64,000 nucleotides of DNA from the NCBI GenBank assembly GCA_017590115.1, contig JAGGNK010008337.1, forward strand, positions 5,013,609-5,077,608, given 5' to 3'. This document shows, piece by piece, positions 1 to 9,715 of the stretch. The DNA comes from Montifringilla adamsi. Lineage: Eukaryota; Chordata; Aves; Passeriformes; Passeridae. Under the pieces are notes generated by a model, which saw only the letters and a list, made by a program, of their open reading frames with translations, had not been told where the DNA came from and searched no databases. The translations under genes were made by a program, and so were the position numbers. Numbering within the stretch: the first letter of the stretch is position 1; the number at the start of each line of letters is the position of its first letter.

Positions 1-879
1 TAATCTCGTTGGGACACGTTTAATCATTAGAGACGGGGACGGGCAGAGCCGGGGGGCTCCGGGGGGGCCACCCCCGTTTGTCCGGCGAATAAACCGGTTT
101 AGAATAGACTGGAAAGGGAGCCCCGGGCCAGGCTTACAGCTCCCCCCCAGCGCAGGGGGGGAATTAAATAAGACAAAATGTGGGTCGGGGGGCTGCGGGC
201 TCCCGGCTTTGTGCCCGTACCCCACTGTCTCCATCACTATGGGCAATAATTTCCAAAATCTCATTAAAGTGCATTTATCAAAGCCCTAACATGTGCCCTC
301 CGGCTCTGCCATAACCCCGCCGGCCCCCGGGGAGCGGGGGGGGTTGGGGGAGGGGGAAATCCCAATTTCTATGACAATTCGCCACCTCAGGAGCTTGGCT
401 GCGGGGCAGATCCACATCTACAGATTTATAAGGAATATCGGTGAATTGGAAGGATTTCTCCGCCTTTGAAGCTTCGGGGGGAAGGAGATAGAGAAATCGT
501 GAGAATAGGGAAGCTCATTTAGATTCCTATGTCCTGGAGAAGAATTAATTGTCTGCTGGAGAAAAGCAGGCCGGCGCCGGGATTTTGGGGGACGGGAGGG
601 GGGCTTTCCCTGGAGCTTCCATAGGGAATGCTGCTGCTGACTGCCTTCCTGCGTACGGGGAGATCTTCCCCCTTTCCCCCCCCCCCTTTTTTTTTTTTCC
701 CCCTCTTTTCTTTCCCCCGAAACATCCTTGACACCTTTGCTAATGCCATTTTTTCCAGCCAGGAAACGAGCCGGGAATTTCAGCCCGCAGAAACTCCGTT
801 ACAATTAAGTTCCTGTAAGCGCCGGAGGATTCGGGAGGCTCCGGTTCCGCTTGATTTTAGGAAATACGAATTTTTTTGC

Positions 880-897
880 GGGGGGGGGGGGGGGGGG
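880..897 (+). repeat. Poly-G run
   Basis: Eighteen consecutive G residues follow a run of T. Runs like this are prone to length error in an assembly and can form G-quadruplex DNA. No gene overlaps it. Confidence 0.9.
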
Positions 898-1649
898 TTA
901 ATGCACTCTCTCTCCCCCTGACCGGGCTGCCGGTGTGCGAGGCAATCCCGTGGCGTGGGCTCCGTGCCCACGGCCTGGCGTGGCCGAAGCCGCTGCCGAG
1001 CAGCAGCAGCAGCAGAATAAGCAGAATATCCTCTCCAGGGCTGGAAAATGCGATTTAAAGCCCTCCGTGCGCGGGTCTCGGGGCCGGGATGTTGTTTCGC
1101 TGTGATCGTTTCGCTCTGATTTTTTAATTTTGGTTTTATATTTTTACGGCCGGGGAGAGCTGTCCCCATTCGTGTGGCGGCTCTTCTTCCCTCCTCCACA
1201 CTTTAAAACAAAGAGGGTGTTACTTACAGCGGTGCTCCCGAGGTGAAGCTCCTCACGGCAATTATCAGGACACGGGCTGCTCTTCCCTTTCCCCATTCAT
1301 TCCAAGTGGATCTCATTCTAGGAGATAAAATCAACCTGTCCCTTAACAAAGGCTTTGTGTGAGCTCCGCTAATCCGGGCCGAGCGGCAAGGTGCAGCCCA
1401 GCTCCGTTTGTTTATTTGCGGGCTGGAGGGAAGGGAAAACAATGTATCGCATCTTTGGCTCCATCAAACAATAAATTGATCCACTTGTCGGCCGCTCCCG
1501 GAGCCGCGGAGCGGGAATGGGAATGGAGACGGGCCCGGTGAGGGTAGGGAGGGGAGGGAGAGCGGCAGGCTCCTGCCCAGCGCCCTTTCCTACATTTCTC
1601 CCTGTGACATGTGTTATTATTATACCCGGTGATCCCACACCGTGTTACA

Positions 1650-2560
1650 CGCGGGGCGTGCGTGGGATCCCTCTCGGCGGGGAAGGGAGCGGAGCTGGGG
1701 CTCCGCTGGCTCAGGGCAGAGGGGGAGCCCCGGCGCCGTGTGGGGAGCGGGACCCTCGGGCCGCGGCCGGGAGGAGGAAGGCGAGGACACGGCTTTAAAC
1801 CGGCCCCACCGGCCGCCCGTGGCGTGGAGAGAGCCCGCCGGCGCTGGCGGTGGCCGGGCCCACGCGTGACTGCGGGCAGCTGCTCGGGAGGCCTCATCCC
1901 CCTCCTACCCCCGGGGACTGTCCCTTCCCCGGTTCTAGAAAATAGAAAAGCCAGCCTTAACCCTGCGGGCGAGGGAGCCACGCGCGAATCGGTCCCCGTG
2001 GGCAGAGCCACTTGTCCCCGAGGGGCTCAGCCCTGCCACTTGTCCCCGAGGGCCGCCGCTCAGCCCCGCCACTCGCGCCGCTGCCTCCGGAGGGTCGGGG
2101 CAGCAGGTCCCCAGCCCCCCCGCCTTGTCACCGCCTGTCCCAGCGCTGGAGTATCCCCGCCACGCGTGGGAGCAGCCGGGGGGCGCGGGGGGCTCGGGGC
2201 GGGCGCCCCGGGGGTGCTGAGGGGGGACAAGGCGCCGTGGCGGCCGGGGACGCCCCCCCGGCTCTGTCGCGACAGCAGCGGCGCTGCCGTCGGGTTTGCG
2301 CCCCACGCACCACGACCCCGCTGTGGGGCAGGGTCCTGGCCCCGCGACCCCTCCTGACGTCAAGGGGCCAGCGCGGCTCTGACGTCACCCCCCCGCCGGT
2401 GGCGTCACGGTGTCCCGGGCCGTCCCCGCGGTGCGCAGCGAGGTCCGCGTTTGGGGAGGGGGCCGCGACCCCCGGGGCTGTGCCCGGCCTCCTCCCGCGG
2501 GCCCCAGGGCTCTACGGGGAGCTCTGCCCGTGCCGTGGCCTCAGGTTCGGGTGTGGGAGT
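1650..2560. promoter_or_regulatory. CpG-dense block upstream of NKX2-2 (CpG island)
   Basis: This stretch is very GC-rich and dense in undepleted CpG, as seen by eye; no exact score was computed. It contains the CRE cluster at 2355-2407 and two near-copies of a cacttgtccccgaggg unit near 2009 and 2037. It lies about 2.7-3.5 kb upstream of the NKX2-2 start codon. Mammalian NKX2-2 uses alternative first exons, so this block could be an alternative promoter or a distal enhancer; that is inference. Confidence 0.5.
2355..2407. promoter_or_regulatory. Cluster of two full CREs and one half-site
   Basis: Two perfect palindromic cAMP-response elements, TGACGTCA, lie at 2355-2362 and 2380-2387, exactly 25 bp apart. 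A CGTCA half-site follows at 2403-2407. Such sites bind CREB/ATF-family dimers and are typically active when CpG-rich and unmethylated, as the setting here suggests. No TATA box or convincing first-exon donor could be fixed nearby, so the transcript served, if any, is unknown. Confidence 0.5.
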
Positions 2561-2567
2561 GCTTATC

Positions 2568-2577
2568 GTCATCATCA

Positions 2578-2615
<38 letters not shown>

Positions 2616-2628
2616 GTTATTATTATTA
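2568..2628 (+). repeat. CAT/TTA trinucleotide microsatellite
   Basis: A short (TCA)n run passes directly into a (TTA)n run with one G interruption, about 20 triplets in total. It is the first of three AAT-type microsatellites around NKX2-2. The poly-Asn, poly-Ile and poly-Tyr open frames through it are artefacts of the repeat. Confidence 0.95.
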
Positions 2629-3200
2629 CGACCAAACACTGGCAGCCCCGCGGCTCCCGGCCCTCGCTGGCTGCCCCGGGGATGCTCTGCCCTCCTTCCC
2701 TCCCCGGGCTTGGCTTCTGTCGGGGTTCTCCGTCCCGCCGCTATCGCGATTATCGCCGCTCTCCCCCCTCTTTTTTTTTCCCCTGGGCGGAATGAAACCC
2801 CACCCGAGCCGGGGGGCCGCCCGAATCCATCGGTAACTCCAGGATTCAGTGGGAATTGGCGGTACCGGGGCAGAGGAGCGGGCGGGGGCCGGCCCGAAGG
2901 GGTTCCCTCGATATCGAGGAGGACTCCGCAATGGATGAAGAGATAGCCATTGAGTGCGGTTGAATACCATGACAACTAGGAACAACCTCAGATTTATTCC
3001 CAACAGTTAGGGCGCGCTGAAAGAGGGCGTCAATCACGTATTATTTCGCCACTGAAATAAATGCAAAAACTGCGCCGAGACAAAGGGTTCCAACAGGAGC
3101 CGGACATTTGTCTACATTGCGGACATTGTCCCCAGCTTAGCCGTCGGGTTGTATTTGTGTTTGCGCGGGGCCGACCACCCAGGATGCGCGCTGGGGCTCG

Positions 3201-3203
<3 letters not shown>

Positions 3204-3240
<37 letters not shown>
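3204..3240 (+). repeat. Poly-A run
   Basis: A run of 37 A is followed by GGGG and nine more A. No upstream retroposon body is recognisable, so it is called a homopolymer microsatellite rather than a retroposon tail. Confidence 0.9.
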
Positions 3241-3243
<3 letters not shown>

Positions 3244-3574
3244 GAAAAAAAAATCCCTGGGCATTGTCAGCCACATCACATACTTTATGGGAGGCAGGCT
3301 GGGGGCTGGGGCAGGAAAAGTGGGGGGAGCGGCGAGGGAGAGGATGGGAAGGTGCGAATCCATTGATGGGCGCAGAGGAGGAAGCCTGAGGCGGCGTCTG
3401 CCCAGCGCGGCCGACGGCGTTGCGGCTCCTTCCCCCCAGGAAGGGAAACTCGGGCAACTTTTCCTGTCCAGAAATGAGGGGGATGGGGGGAGCCCCTTCC
3501 CAGATTGTCCAAAGCCCATGCCCCTCATCGCCCCGCACATCCCCATCGCCCCAGCCCGGTCCGGCCCGGGCGGG

Positions 3575-3745
3575 GCTCGGGAAAGGCAAAGGGATGGAAA
3601 ACAAGAGAAAAGGAAAAAGAATGGGAAAAGGAAAGGGAGGAAGGAAAGGGAGGAAAGGGAAGGAAGGAAGGAAGGAAGGAAGGAAGGAAGGAAGGAAGGA
3701 AGGAAGGAAAAGGGAAGGAAAATGGAAGGGGAAAAGGAAAATTAT
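3575..3745 (+). repeat. GGAA microsatellite in a purine-rich tract
   Basis: A perfect (GGAA)n core of about 13 units lies at roughly 3657-3709 inside a longer strand-asymmetric G/A tract. GGAA is the ETS-family core, and long GGAA runs can be bound by ETS factors; here this is only a possibility. Confidence 0.9.
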
Positions 3746-4486
3746 CCTGGCCCTGCCCCGTGAGGGTGTGCACGGCCAATGCTCCTCGGCAGGTGCAGAG
3801 AACAGGAGGAAGGAAATGAAAAGAAGGGGAATGAAAATATAAGTTGGTGGCAGGCAGAGAGAAGTAGGAGGGGGTCTCTGCATCCCGCGCCGGGCAGGGC
3901 GAGCCCCCAGAGCCGCTCCGCGGGACCCGCGGCCGGGCACGCTGCGGGCTCCACGGGGCCGGAGCCGAGTGGGGCTGTGTGCGAGCGTGGTGACACCTGG
4001 AGTGCCGGCCTTCCCTCGGGAAAGAACCCCTTCTTTGCCCCTCTCCCCCCTTCCCCTAGTCCTGAAAAAAAAAAAAAGGGAGAAAAAAAAAAAAAAAAGA
4101 TGGAAAAGAAAAAAGAAAATCAGTCGTGTATGAGTCCATCGGGCTGCAGCCCATCGAATGATCCCAACGGGCTGGATTCATTGCCCTGGAAGAAGGTGGC
4201 AAAATCAATGAGACCTCTTCAAATAAGCACACACTGCCCCCCTCCCCAATAATCACCTCCCGCATCTCGTCGGGTCGCGCCTGACGATCGCGTTTTGCCA
4301 GTTCGCTTAATTTCGGAGCAAACTAGAATCAATTACTCGCTGTTTAATTTTCAGCGCTCATCCCTAAGCCCCAACCAAAATATTGACCTAGGCGTGTTAG
4401 ATAAGTTGGGCTCTTGCCATCTGAGCCGCTTCGGTCCCGAGCGGGGCCGGCAGGCTGAGCGGCTGTGGGAACAGCCCCCCTCGCAA

Positions 4487-4543
<57 letters not shown>
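4487..4543 (+). repeat. ATT/TTA trinucleotide microsatellite
   Basis: This is an uninterrupted (TTA)n run of about 19 units, located 0.7 kb upstream of the NKX2-2 start codon. Poly-Asn and poly-Ile open frames over it are artefacts. Confidence 0.95.
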
Positions 4544-4740
4544 TTTACCCTCCCCGCGCCGGTAATTAACTGACACGTTATACCACTCATCACCAATGGT
4601 GGAAGCTCGGAGCTCGCCCAAAACCCGCAATTTCACATCTGCAAACACTGTCTTCATCCACTTGACTTCCAAGACCCGCCCACACGTGGCCAACCTTTCC
4701 TGGGTTTAATGTAGGTTTTTTTTCTCCCTCCTCTCGGCAG

Positions 4741-4854
4741 GTTCATGTGTGGGGACCAGCCTTATATGGACTCCTCGCTCCAGCAATGGCTCGGGATTTT
4801 CCAGCGGCAGGCGCGGGTTCGGCGCGGCTGAACAAGATCCAGAAGTGATCTTTT

Positions 4855-4885
<31 letters not shown>

Positions 4886-5221
4886 GGCGTCTCTTCCCCC
4901 TTTTTCCCTGGAGTTACAAACTATTCCCGAAACCAGCTGCTGCTCCCGCTCTCGGAATTTTCCCCCGTGGCAGAACAACCACCACCGCAGAGACCCGTCG
5001 CTGCGGCCGCTTCTCCCGCACAACCCCCGCCGCTTATTTTTCTATAAATCCATATTATTATTCTATTTTTTTCCCCTTCTCCACGCGTGCCGTGCCCCCC
5101 CTCCCTCCCCGTGTCCCTGCGCAGTGTCGCTGTCGCCGCTCGGCGTGTGCGTGCCCAGCCGTGACCCGGCGGCTCGGCCAAGCTGCGGCTCCAACTTTCC
5201 CAGGCGGAATTTGGCCGGAAC
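4741..5221 (+). other. NKX2-2: Probable NKX2-2 5' untranslated region (exon start inferred)
   Basis: A strong splice-acceptor pattern ends at 4740: a long pyrimidine run followed by CTCTCGGCAG. The 481 bases from there to the NKX2-2 ATG have no long coding frame continuous with the protein. Mammalian Nkx2.2 is known to have several alternative non-coding first exons joined to a common exon, and this acceptor is well placed for that role. The tract contains a T run at 4859-4885. Alternatively transcription starts within this segment and the acceptor is unused. A donor for an upstream exon could not be fixed from sequence alone. Confidence 0.45.
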
Positions 5222-6280
5222 ATGTCTCTGACCAACACAAAGACGGGCTTCTCGGTGAAGGACATTTTGGACCTCCCCGACACCAACGATGAGGACGGCT
5301 CAGCGGAGGGCGGCGAGGAGGAGAGCGAGGCGCCCGAGCCGCCCAGGAAAGCGGGAGTTTTGGGACAAACCCCCTTGGACACTGTTCCGACGCTGCCTTT
5401 GAAGAGTCCTTTCTATGATAACAGCGATAATCCCTACACGCGCTGGCTGGCGAGCGCCGAGGGCATCCAGTACTCCCGTGAGTGGCGGGGGGACGGGGCA
5501 GCGGAGACCAGGGGTCCTGGGGGGCGATGGGGGAGGGATGCGGCTCGAGGGGGGCACTTGCGGCTCGTCCCGGCCGGGAACGGGGAAGCGCCGCTTCCAG
5601 CTGGGAGCTGGGGAGCCGTGGATGGATGGATGGATGGATGGATGGATGGATGGATGGATGGATGGATGGATGGCCCGGCCCGTCCCCCTCCGCTGACCGG
5701 GCACGGCTTGTCCGCAGTGCACGGCTTGGCGGCCGGCGGCGGCGGCCAGGACCCCTCGGCCAAATCCCCGGAGCCGTCGGCAGACGAGTCGCCCGACAAC
5801 GAGAAGGAAGCGGTGGGCGGCGGGGACGCGGGCAAGAAGAGGAAGAGGAGGGTGCTCTTCTCCAAGGCGCAGACCTACGAGCTGGAGCGGCGGTTCCGGC
5901 AGCAGCGGTACCTGTCGGCTCCGGAGCGGGAGCACCTGGCCAGCCTGATCCGCCTCACCCCCACGCAGGTGAAGATCTGGTTCCAGAACCACCGCTACAA
6001 GATGAAGCGGGCGCGGGCCGAGAAAGGTATGGAAGTGACTCCTCTTCCCTCGCCGCGGCGGGTGGCCGTGCCGGTGCTAGTCAGGGACGGCAAGCCCTGC
6101 CACACGCTCAAAGCCCAGGACTTGGCAGCCGCGACGTTCCAGGCGGGCATCCCGTTCTCGGCGTACAGCGCGCAGTCCCTGCAGCAGCACATGCAGTACA
6201 ACGCGCAGTACAGCGCGGCCGGCAGCCCCCAGTACCCCACAGCGCACCACTTGGTACAGGCGCAGCAATGGACTTGGTGA
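5222..6280 (+). CDS. NKX2-2: NKX2-2, NK2-class homeodomain transcription factor (two exons)
   Basis: The coding exons are 5222-5477 and 5718-6280, joined through a phase-1 GT-AG intron (codon c|tg, Leu86). The product is 272 aa, against 273 in human. Residues 9-20 form the TN (eh1-like) repressor motif, [12 protein letters not shown]. An acidic Ser/Pro linker follows. The homeodomain is at about 126-185, with helix 3 [14 protein letters not shown] and the NK2-class signature Tyr54 (Tyr179). The NK2-specific domain is at 196-213 ([17 protein letters not shown]), and the C terminus is QAQQWTW. NKX2-2 is a nuclear, Groucho/TLE-recruiting repressor and context-dependent activator that specifies V3 interneurons, oligodendrocytes and pancreatic beta cells (family knowledge). 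The start is fixed by conservation of [12 protein letters not shown]. The identification is essentially certain. Confidence 0.98.
   Translation: MSLTNTKTGFSVKDILDLPDTNDEDGSAEGGEEESEAPEPPRKAGVLGQTPLDTVPTLPLKSPFYDNSDNPYTRWLASAEGIQYSREWRGDGAAETRGPGGRWGRDAARGGHLRLVPAGNGEAPLPAGSWGAVDGWMDGWMDGWMDGWMDGPARPPPLTGHGLSAVHGLAAGGGGQDPSAKSPEPSADESPDNEKEAVGGGDAGKKRKRRVLFSKAQTYELERRFRQQRYLSAPEREHLASLIRLTPTQVKIWFQNHRYKMKRARAEKGMEVTPLPSPRRVAVPVLVRDGKPCHTLKAQDLAAATFQAGIPFSAYSAQSLQQHMQYNAQYSAAGSPQYPTAHHLVQAQQWTW
5478..5717 (+). other. NKX2-2: NKX2-2 intron, 240 bp, stop-free in the coding frame
   Basis: The donor is CCC|GTGAGT and the acceptor TTGTCCGCAG|TG. The intron is exactly 80 codons long and has no stop in the frame of exon 1, so an unspliced transcript would still encode the homeodomain, as a 352-aa protein with an 80-residue insertion containing a run of Trp-Met-Asp-Gly repeats. 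The splice signals and the exact join to the conserved protein make this an intron and not coding sequence. Confidence 0.93.
5619..5673 (+). repeat. TGGA microsatellite inside the NKX2-2 intron
   Basis: About 13 perfect GGAT/TGGA units occupy nearly a quarter of the intron, 45 bp upstream of the acceptor. In the coding frame the repeat reads WMDG. The same tetranucleotide occurs on the opposite strand at 25240-25308. Confidence 0.97.
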
Positions 6281-6675
6281 GGGCTGCGGGCCCCCAGCAC
6301 ACGCCCCGAAAACGGAGGAAAACACAGAATTAACAGGCACAAACCGAGAGAGAGAGAGAGAGAGAGGAAAGGAGACAGACTGATGCTCCAAAAATTAAAA
6401 AAAAAAATCGAAACTGCGGGGGAAGGAATGGCGAGGGAAACGCTATTATTATTATTATTATTGCTATTATTATTATTATTATTATTGCTATTATTATTAT
6501 TATGGGTTCTTTCCCTCTGCCGTTTCTTTTCCCCTCCATTTTTTTGGGGGGGTTCGGTTTCATTTCGGGGGGAGGCGGGGGGTAAGGGAAGGGAGGTGTT
6601 TTTTGTGCGTCATTGTTTACAGAAAATTTTTGCGCCATTCAGAGTGGTCCTGTCTACCTACAAATAAAATAAAAG
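6281..6675 (+). other. NKX2-2: NKX2-2 3' untranslated region with likely poly(A) signal
   Basis: After the TGA at 6278-6280 the sequence becomes AT-rich. It carries a GA dinucleotide run (about 6345-6366), an interrupted TTA microsatellite (6444-6503) and a FOXA-like TGTTTAC at about 6614. An overlapping pair of AATAAA hexamers lies at about 6663-6673 (caaataaaataaaag), the best candidate polyadenylation signal; further A-rich AATAAA copies follow to about 6757. The exact cleavage site cannot be placed. Confidence 0.55.
6444..6503 (+). repeat. Interrupted TTA microsatellite in NKX2-2 3'UTR
   Basis: About 19 TAT/TTA units have two GC interruptions at regular places. If transcribed it would give a long UUA-rich element in the mRNA. 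It is the third AAT-type microsatellite within 4 kb. Confidence 0.95.
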
Positions 6676-6699
6676 AGGAAAAAGGGAGGGGGGGAGATC

Positions 6700-8380
6700 G
6701 TCAGAATTACAAAAAAAAAAATAAAAAAAAAAAAAGGAAAAAAAATAAAGAATAAAATCCCCCCGCTGCTCCTGTGATTTTGTGAGGAACGGGGGTGCGG
6801 CCGCCTCGCGGGCACCCCAAAAAGGGAGCTCCGGCGCTGTCCTTCGAGCGCAGTTTGCGGCCCCGACAGCTGCTAGCGGGGGTGTTTTTGCACCTTGTCG
6901 CGGTCGTTGTCGCTGCCGTGGGCCGCGGCCGGGGCGCTCCGTTTGCTCTCTCCCATTTGGGGGTGGCCTTAACCATTCCCGAGCGGAGGAAAAAGCCCCG
7001 CAGACGCTGAAACCCTCTCGGCCCGGAGAGCGGCCCCTTGGGCACCCTGGCCTCCCCGCCATTTAATACGAATTTTAATTTTTTTTTTTTTAAGATGCGT
7101 TTCGAGGGAAAATAGTAGAGAAGGAACCAATAACAACGACGGGAAGTCGCGGCCTCGGCCGCCGCCCCGCATCCCCCGACCCATCCCTGCCTGGGGCCGG
7201 CCGGGGTGACACGGCCGAGCGGGGCCCCACGCTCCCCCCTCCACCCGCCGAGCTTCTTTTTTTCGGGAAAAAACGGCTTTTTTTTTTTTTTTTTTTTTTG
7301 TGGGGCCAGCCGGCTTCATCCGCCGGCGACAAACCGGAGGGGGGAGAATTTATATTTTCCTATTTTCTGTTTGTGTGTGCGCTTTGCTGCTCCTCAGTGC
7401 TGCGGAGATTTGGGGGCTGGCATCGCCCCTGTGCCTCCTGCCCGGGCTGGAGCCCCTGCGAGAGGCAGGGAGAGCAAAACTTCAGGGTCAGCCCGCGGGG
7501 GAAAGGGTTAACACAGGAAGAACCCCCCCAAAAACTCGGAGGAGGAGGGAGAAGAGACAAGAGGAAGGCAAGGCGGGGCCGGGAGGCTCTGCCGGGCTGT
7601 AGCGGGGACCGGGACCGAGCCCGGCACGGGGCGGGTTGCGGCAGAGCAGTGGCTCTCTCGCCCGCCTCTGCGGCTTTCAGACTGCTAAAGATGCTTCAAG
7701 AAACGAAAACAAATCCAAACAGGCTTTTGTCAGGAGCCGCGGGGCCGGTACAGCGCCCGCCCCGTCCCGCGGGGCTGAGCCCGGCCAGGACGGGGCAGTT
7801 CAATGCCAAAGAGACGATCGGTACCGGCCCCGCAGCATCCCAGTCCTGCAAAATCCCGGCTCTCCCACATCCCGGCCCGCAGCCCCGCCGATCCCGGCGC
7901 TCCTCTCCGCCCCAGCGCATCCTGCGCCGGCCTCGGGTCCCCGCGCAGCCTCCGCGCCGCCGCTGGGCTTTTTTATCTTTTTCGCATATTTTTCCTCCCC
8001 TTTTTTCCCATCCCTGCTTCCCGCGCCTCCTATCCCCAAGCCAGCGGGGCTCCGCGCAGGGCGGAGCAGCCGCGGCCGTTCCGCGGGGCCGCCAAAGCCC
8101 GGGAGCTCCGCTGCTGTCCCAGACCCGAGGGGACACAGGGACGAGAGCCGGTTTTCCCTTCTCCAAGCCCGGCGTGCGAGCCAGGAGCGGACAGACGGAA
8201 AACTGCAACTTTTTTCTCCTTATTTTTTTTTTTCATTTAAAAAAATTCCCCATTTCCCCCCCGCCCCCCCCCTTTTTTTTTTCTTCTTCTTTTGTTTTGT
8301 TTTGTGTTTTGTTTTTGGGGGTTTTTTTGGGGTTTGGTGGGGGTTTTTTTTGGTTGTTTTTTTTTTCCCTCTCTTTCACC
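6700..8380. other. GC-rich flank downstream of NKX2-2, no gene seen
   Basis: The stretch has A-rich runs (6711-6757), a T run (7278-7299), CpG-dense segments and T/G-rich low-complexity DNA (8279-8367). Long open frames on both strands reflect GC-rich composition and have no recognisable domain, splice structure or homology. I see no RNA gene. Confidence 0.6.
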
Positions 8381-8383
8381 TCG

Positions 8384-8880
8384 GGCTGTGCCGAGTCTAT
8401 CAAACCAGTTGTGTGGCCCTAACCTCCGTGGCCTTATATCTGCCGTGCTGCCGGGCCAGTCTATCTTTGCACAATATACAGTAGACTTCAGAGAGAAGCA
8501 CAATGGGGGAGGCAGGGAGGTGAGCATGTTAGAGGCGTGCATATTAACGAGCCGCAGCAAAGGAAGCCAAAGGAGCCGGCGAAAAACCGAGAGAGACGGT
8601 GCGGGAGGAGGGGGACGCCCTCCCTGCGCCTCGCCTGCCTCGGCCTTGGCTGTTTTTGGGGCTCGGCATTGATGCGGAGCGCGGAGTCAGGGAGCGGTGT
8701 CCTCCGCGTTTTGTTCGGGCTGTCACTCGCGCTCATTGTTCGGCATGTTCTACATGTTGTATCCCATATGGCCAGCTGGGCCGGGGACCCCTCACAAAAC
8801 CCAAATTGTGCCCAGCTTTCAAACCCAGCATTGTTGTCTGTGAAAGGCAGGCGAATTAAAAATTCGTGCTATATCTATTC
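8384..8880. promoter_or_regulatory. Candidate conserved regulatory element
   Basis: This is a compositionally balanced, repeat-free island between low-complexity tracts. It includes CCTTATATCTG (a CArG-like box) near 8430, a TGCATATTAACGAG stretch near 8538, CATTGTTC and CATTGTTG (SOX-type sites) near 8735 and 8830, and AATTAAAAATTCG near 8855. Such islands beside developmental homeobox genes are often conserved enhancers, but conservation cannot be tested here. Confidence 0.25.
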
Positions 8881-8883
8881 TGG

Positions 8884-8928
<45 letters not shown>

Positions 8929-8952
8929 AAAAAAAAAAAAAAAAAAAAAAAA
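8884..8952 (+). repeat. Long poly-A with one GGC interruption
   Basis: Forty-one A, then GGC, then twenty-five A. No retroposon body precedes it. Assembly length is unreliable for such runs. Confidence 0.93.
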
Positions 8953-9303
8953 GAGGGGGCGCAAGGAAAAAGAATCCCGCTCTCTGCTCTCTTTGAAGGC
9001 CAACAGAGACTCTCCTCTTCTCCCAGTGCCCGCTGACAAGTTTCTCTCTCATTTCACAGGAAACCCCCCCCTCCAAAAGCCCCCAGCGCGTCCCCTCGCA
9101 GGAGCCCGCGGAGCCGCGCTGCGCGGCCGCGCTGCGGCGCGGAGGCCGGGGCAGAACAAGGCGGCATTGAGGGCGGGCTGGGCTGCAGCTGCCGCCTCCC
9201 TGCGCGGCCCGGCCGTACCGCCAGCCCGGCTGGCACGTCCCGCTGCCTCCCGGAGAAACGGCCCTTTCTTGTCCGCGCTCCTGGCTGTGCAAGGCGGGCC
9301 GGC

Positions 9304-9715
9304 TGAGGGAGGAAGGGAGGGAGAAGGAGAGAGGGAGAGGGAGGGATAGAAATTTAAAAGGGGGGAAAAAAAATAATAGGGGAAATAAGTTGTTTAAATT
9401 TGAAAACGGGGAAGAAAAAAGAGGGGAAGGAAATAACGAAAATGGGGAAATAAATGGAGAGAGGAAGAAGTAATTTAAAAAAGGAAAAACGATTAATGGA
9501 AAAAAAGAGAAAAAGTGGGGAAAGGAAATAGAAGAATAAAAGGGAAGAGGGAAAATATAACGAAATAAAAGAAAATGAAGAAAAGAGGAAAAAGAAAAAA
9601 GACAACAAAACAAAATAAGAAAAAGCGAAGGAAGAAAAAATAATCTGAGAAAGCAGAAAAAGAAAAATAACGGATGGGAAGCGAAACAGGGGAGAAAAGA
9701 GAAAAAGCGCGGGGA
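9304..9715 (+). repeat. 400-bp polypurine (G/A) tract
   Basis: For about 400 bp the plus strand is almost entirely A and G, with only scattered pyrimidines (isolated TTTAAA, AACGA and TAATTT interruptions). It starts as GGGA-type repeats and becomes A-rich. Long polypurine-polypyrimidine tracts can form triplex (H-) DNA and stall replication. The Phe- and Leu-rich minus-strand open frames over it are composition artefacts. Confidence 0.85.

Larger units (their letters stand above)
1..4740. other. Upstream flank of NKX2-2, no gene seen
   Basis: No coding sequence with a recognisable protein family is visible on either strand. The many open frames here are a by-product of high GC (especially about 1500-2560) and of simple repeats. 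The stretch mixes CpG-dense DNA with less GC-rich, repeat-free islands (about 190-490, 2930-3180 and 4110-4440) that look like complex single-copy sequence and could be conserved non-coding elements of NKX2-2; this is inference and needs alignment to other birds. The simple repeats, the CRE cluster and the splice acceptor that ends this stretch are listed separately. Confidence 0.7.

Noticed and set aside
1611..2836. Long plus-strand frames in the CpG-rich block upstream of NKX2-2
   Set aside because: Pro/Arg/Gly/Ala-rich frames are expected in CpG-rich DNA. One runs through the TTA microsatellite as poly-Tyr. No family recognised.
5478..5717. Treating the NKX2-2 intron as coding (352-aa protein)
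   Set aside because: Clean GT-AG signals and exact restoration of the conserved YSLHGLA junction show it is an intron; retention is only a possible isoform.
8884..8952. Poly-A as the tail of a processed retrogene
   Set aside because: No gene-like sequence precedes it and no target-site duplication is visible.
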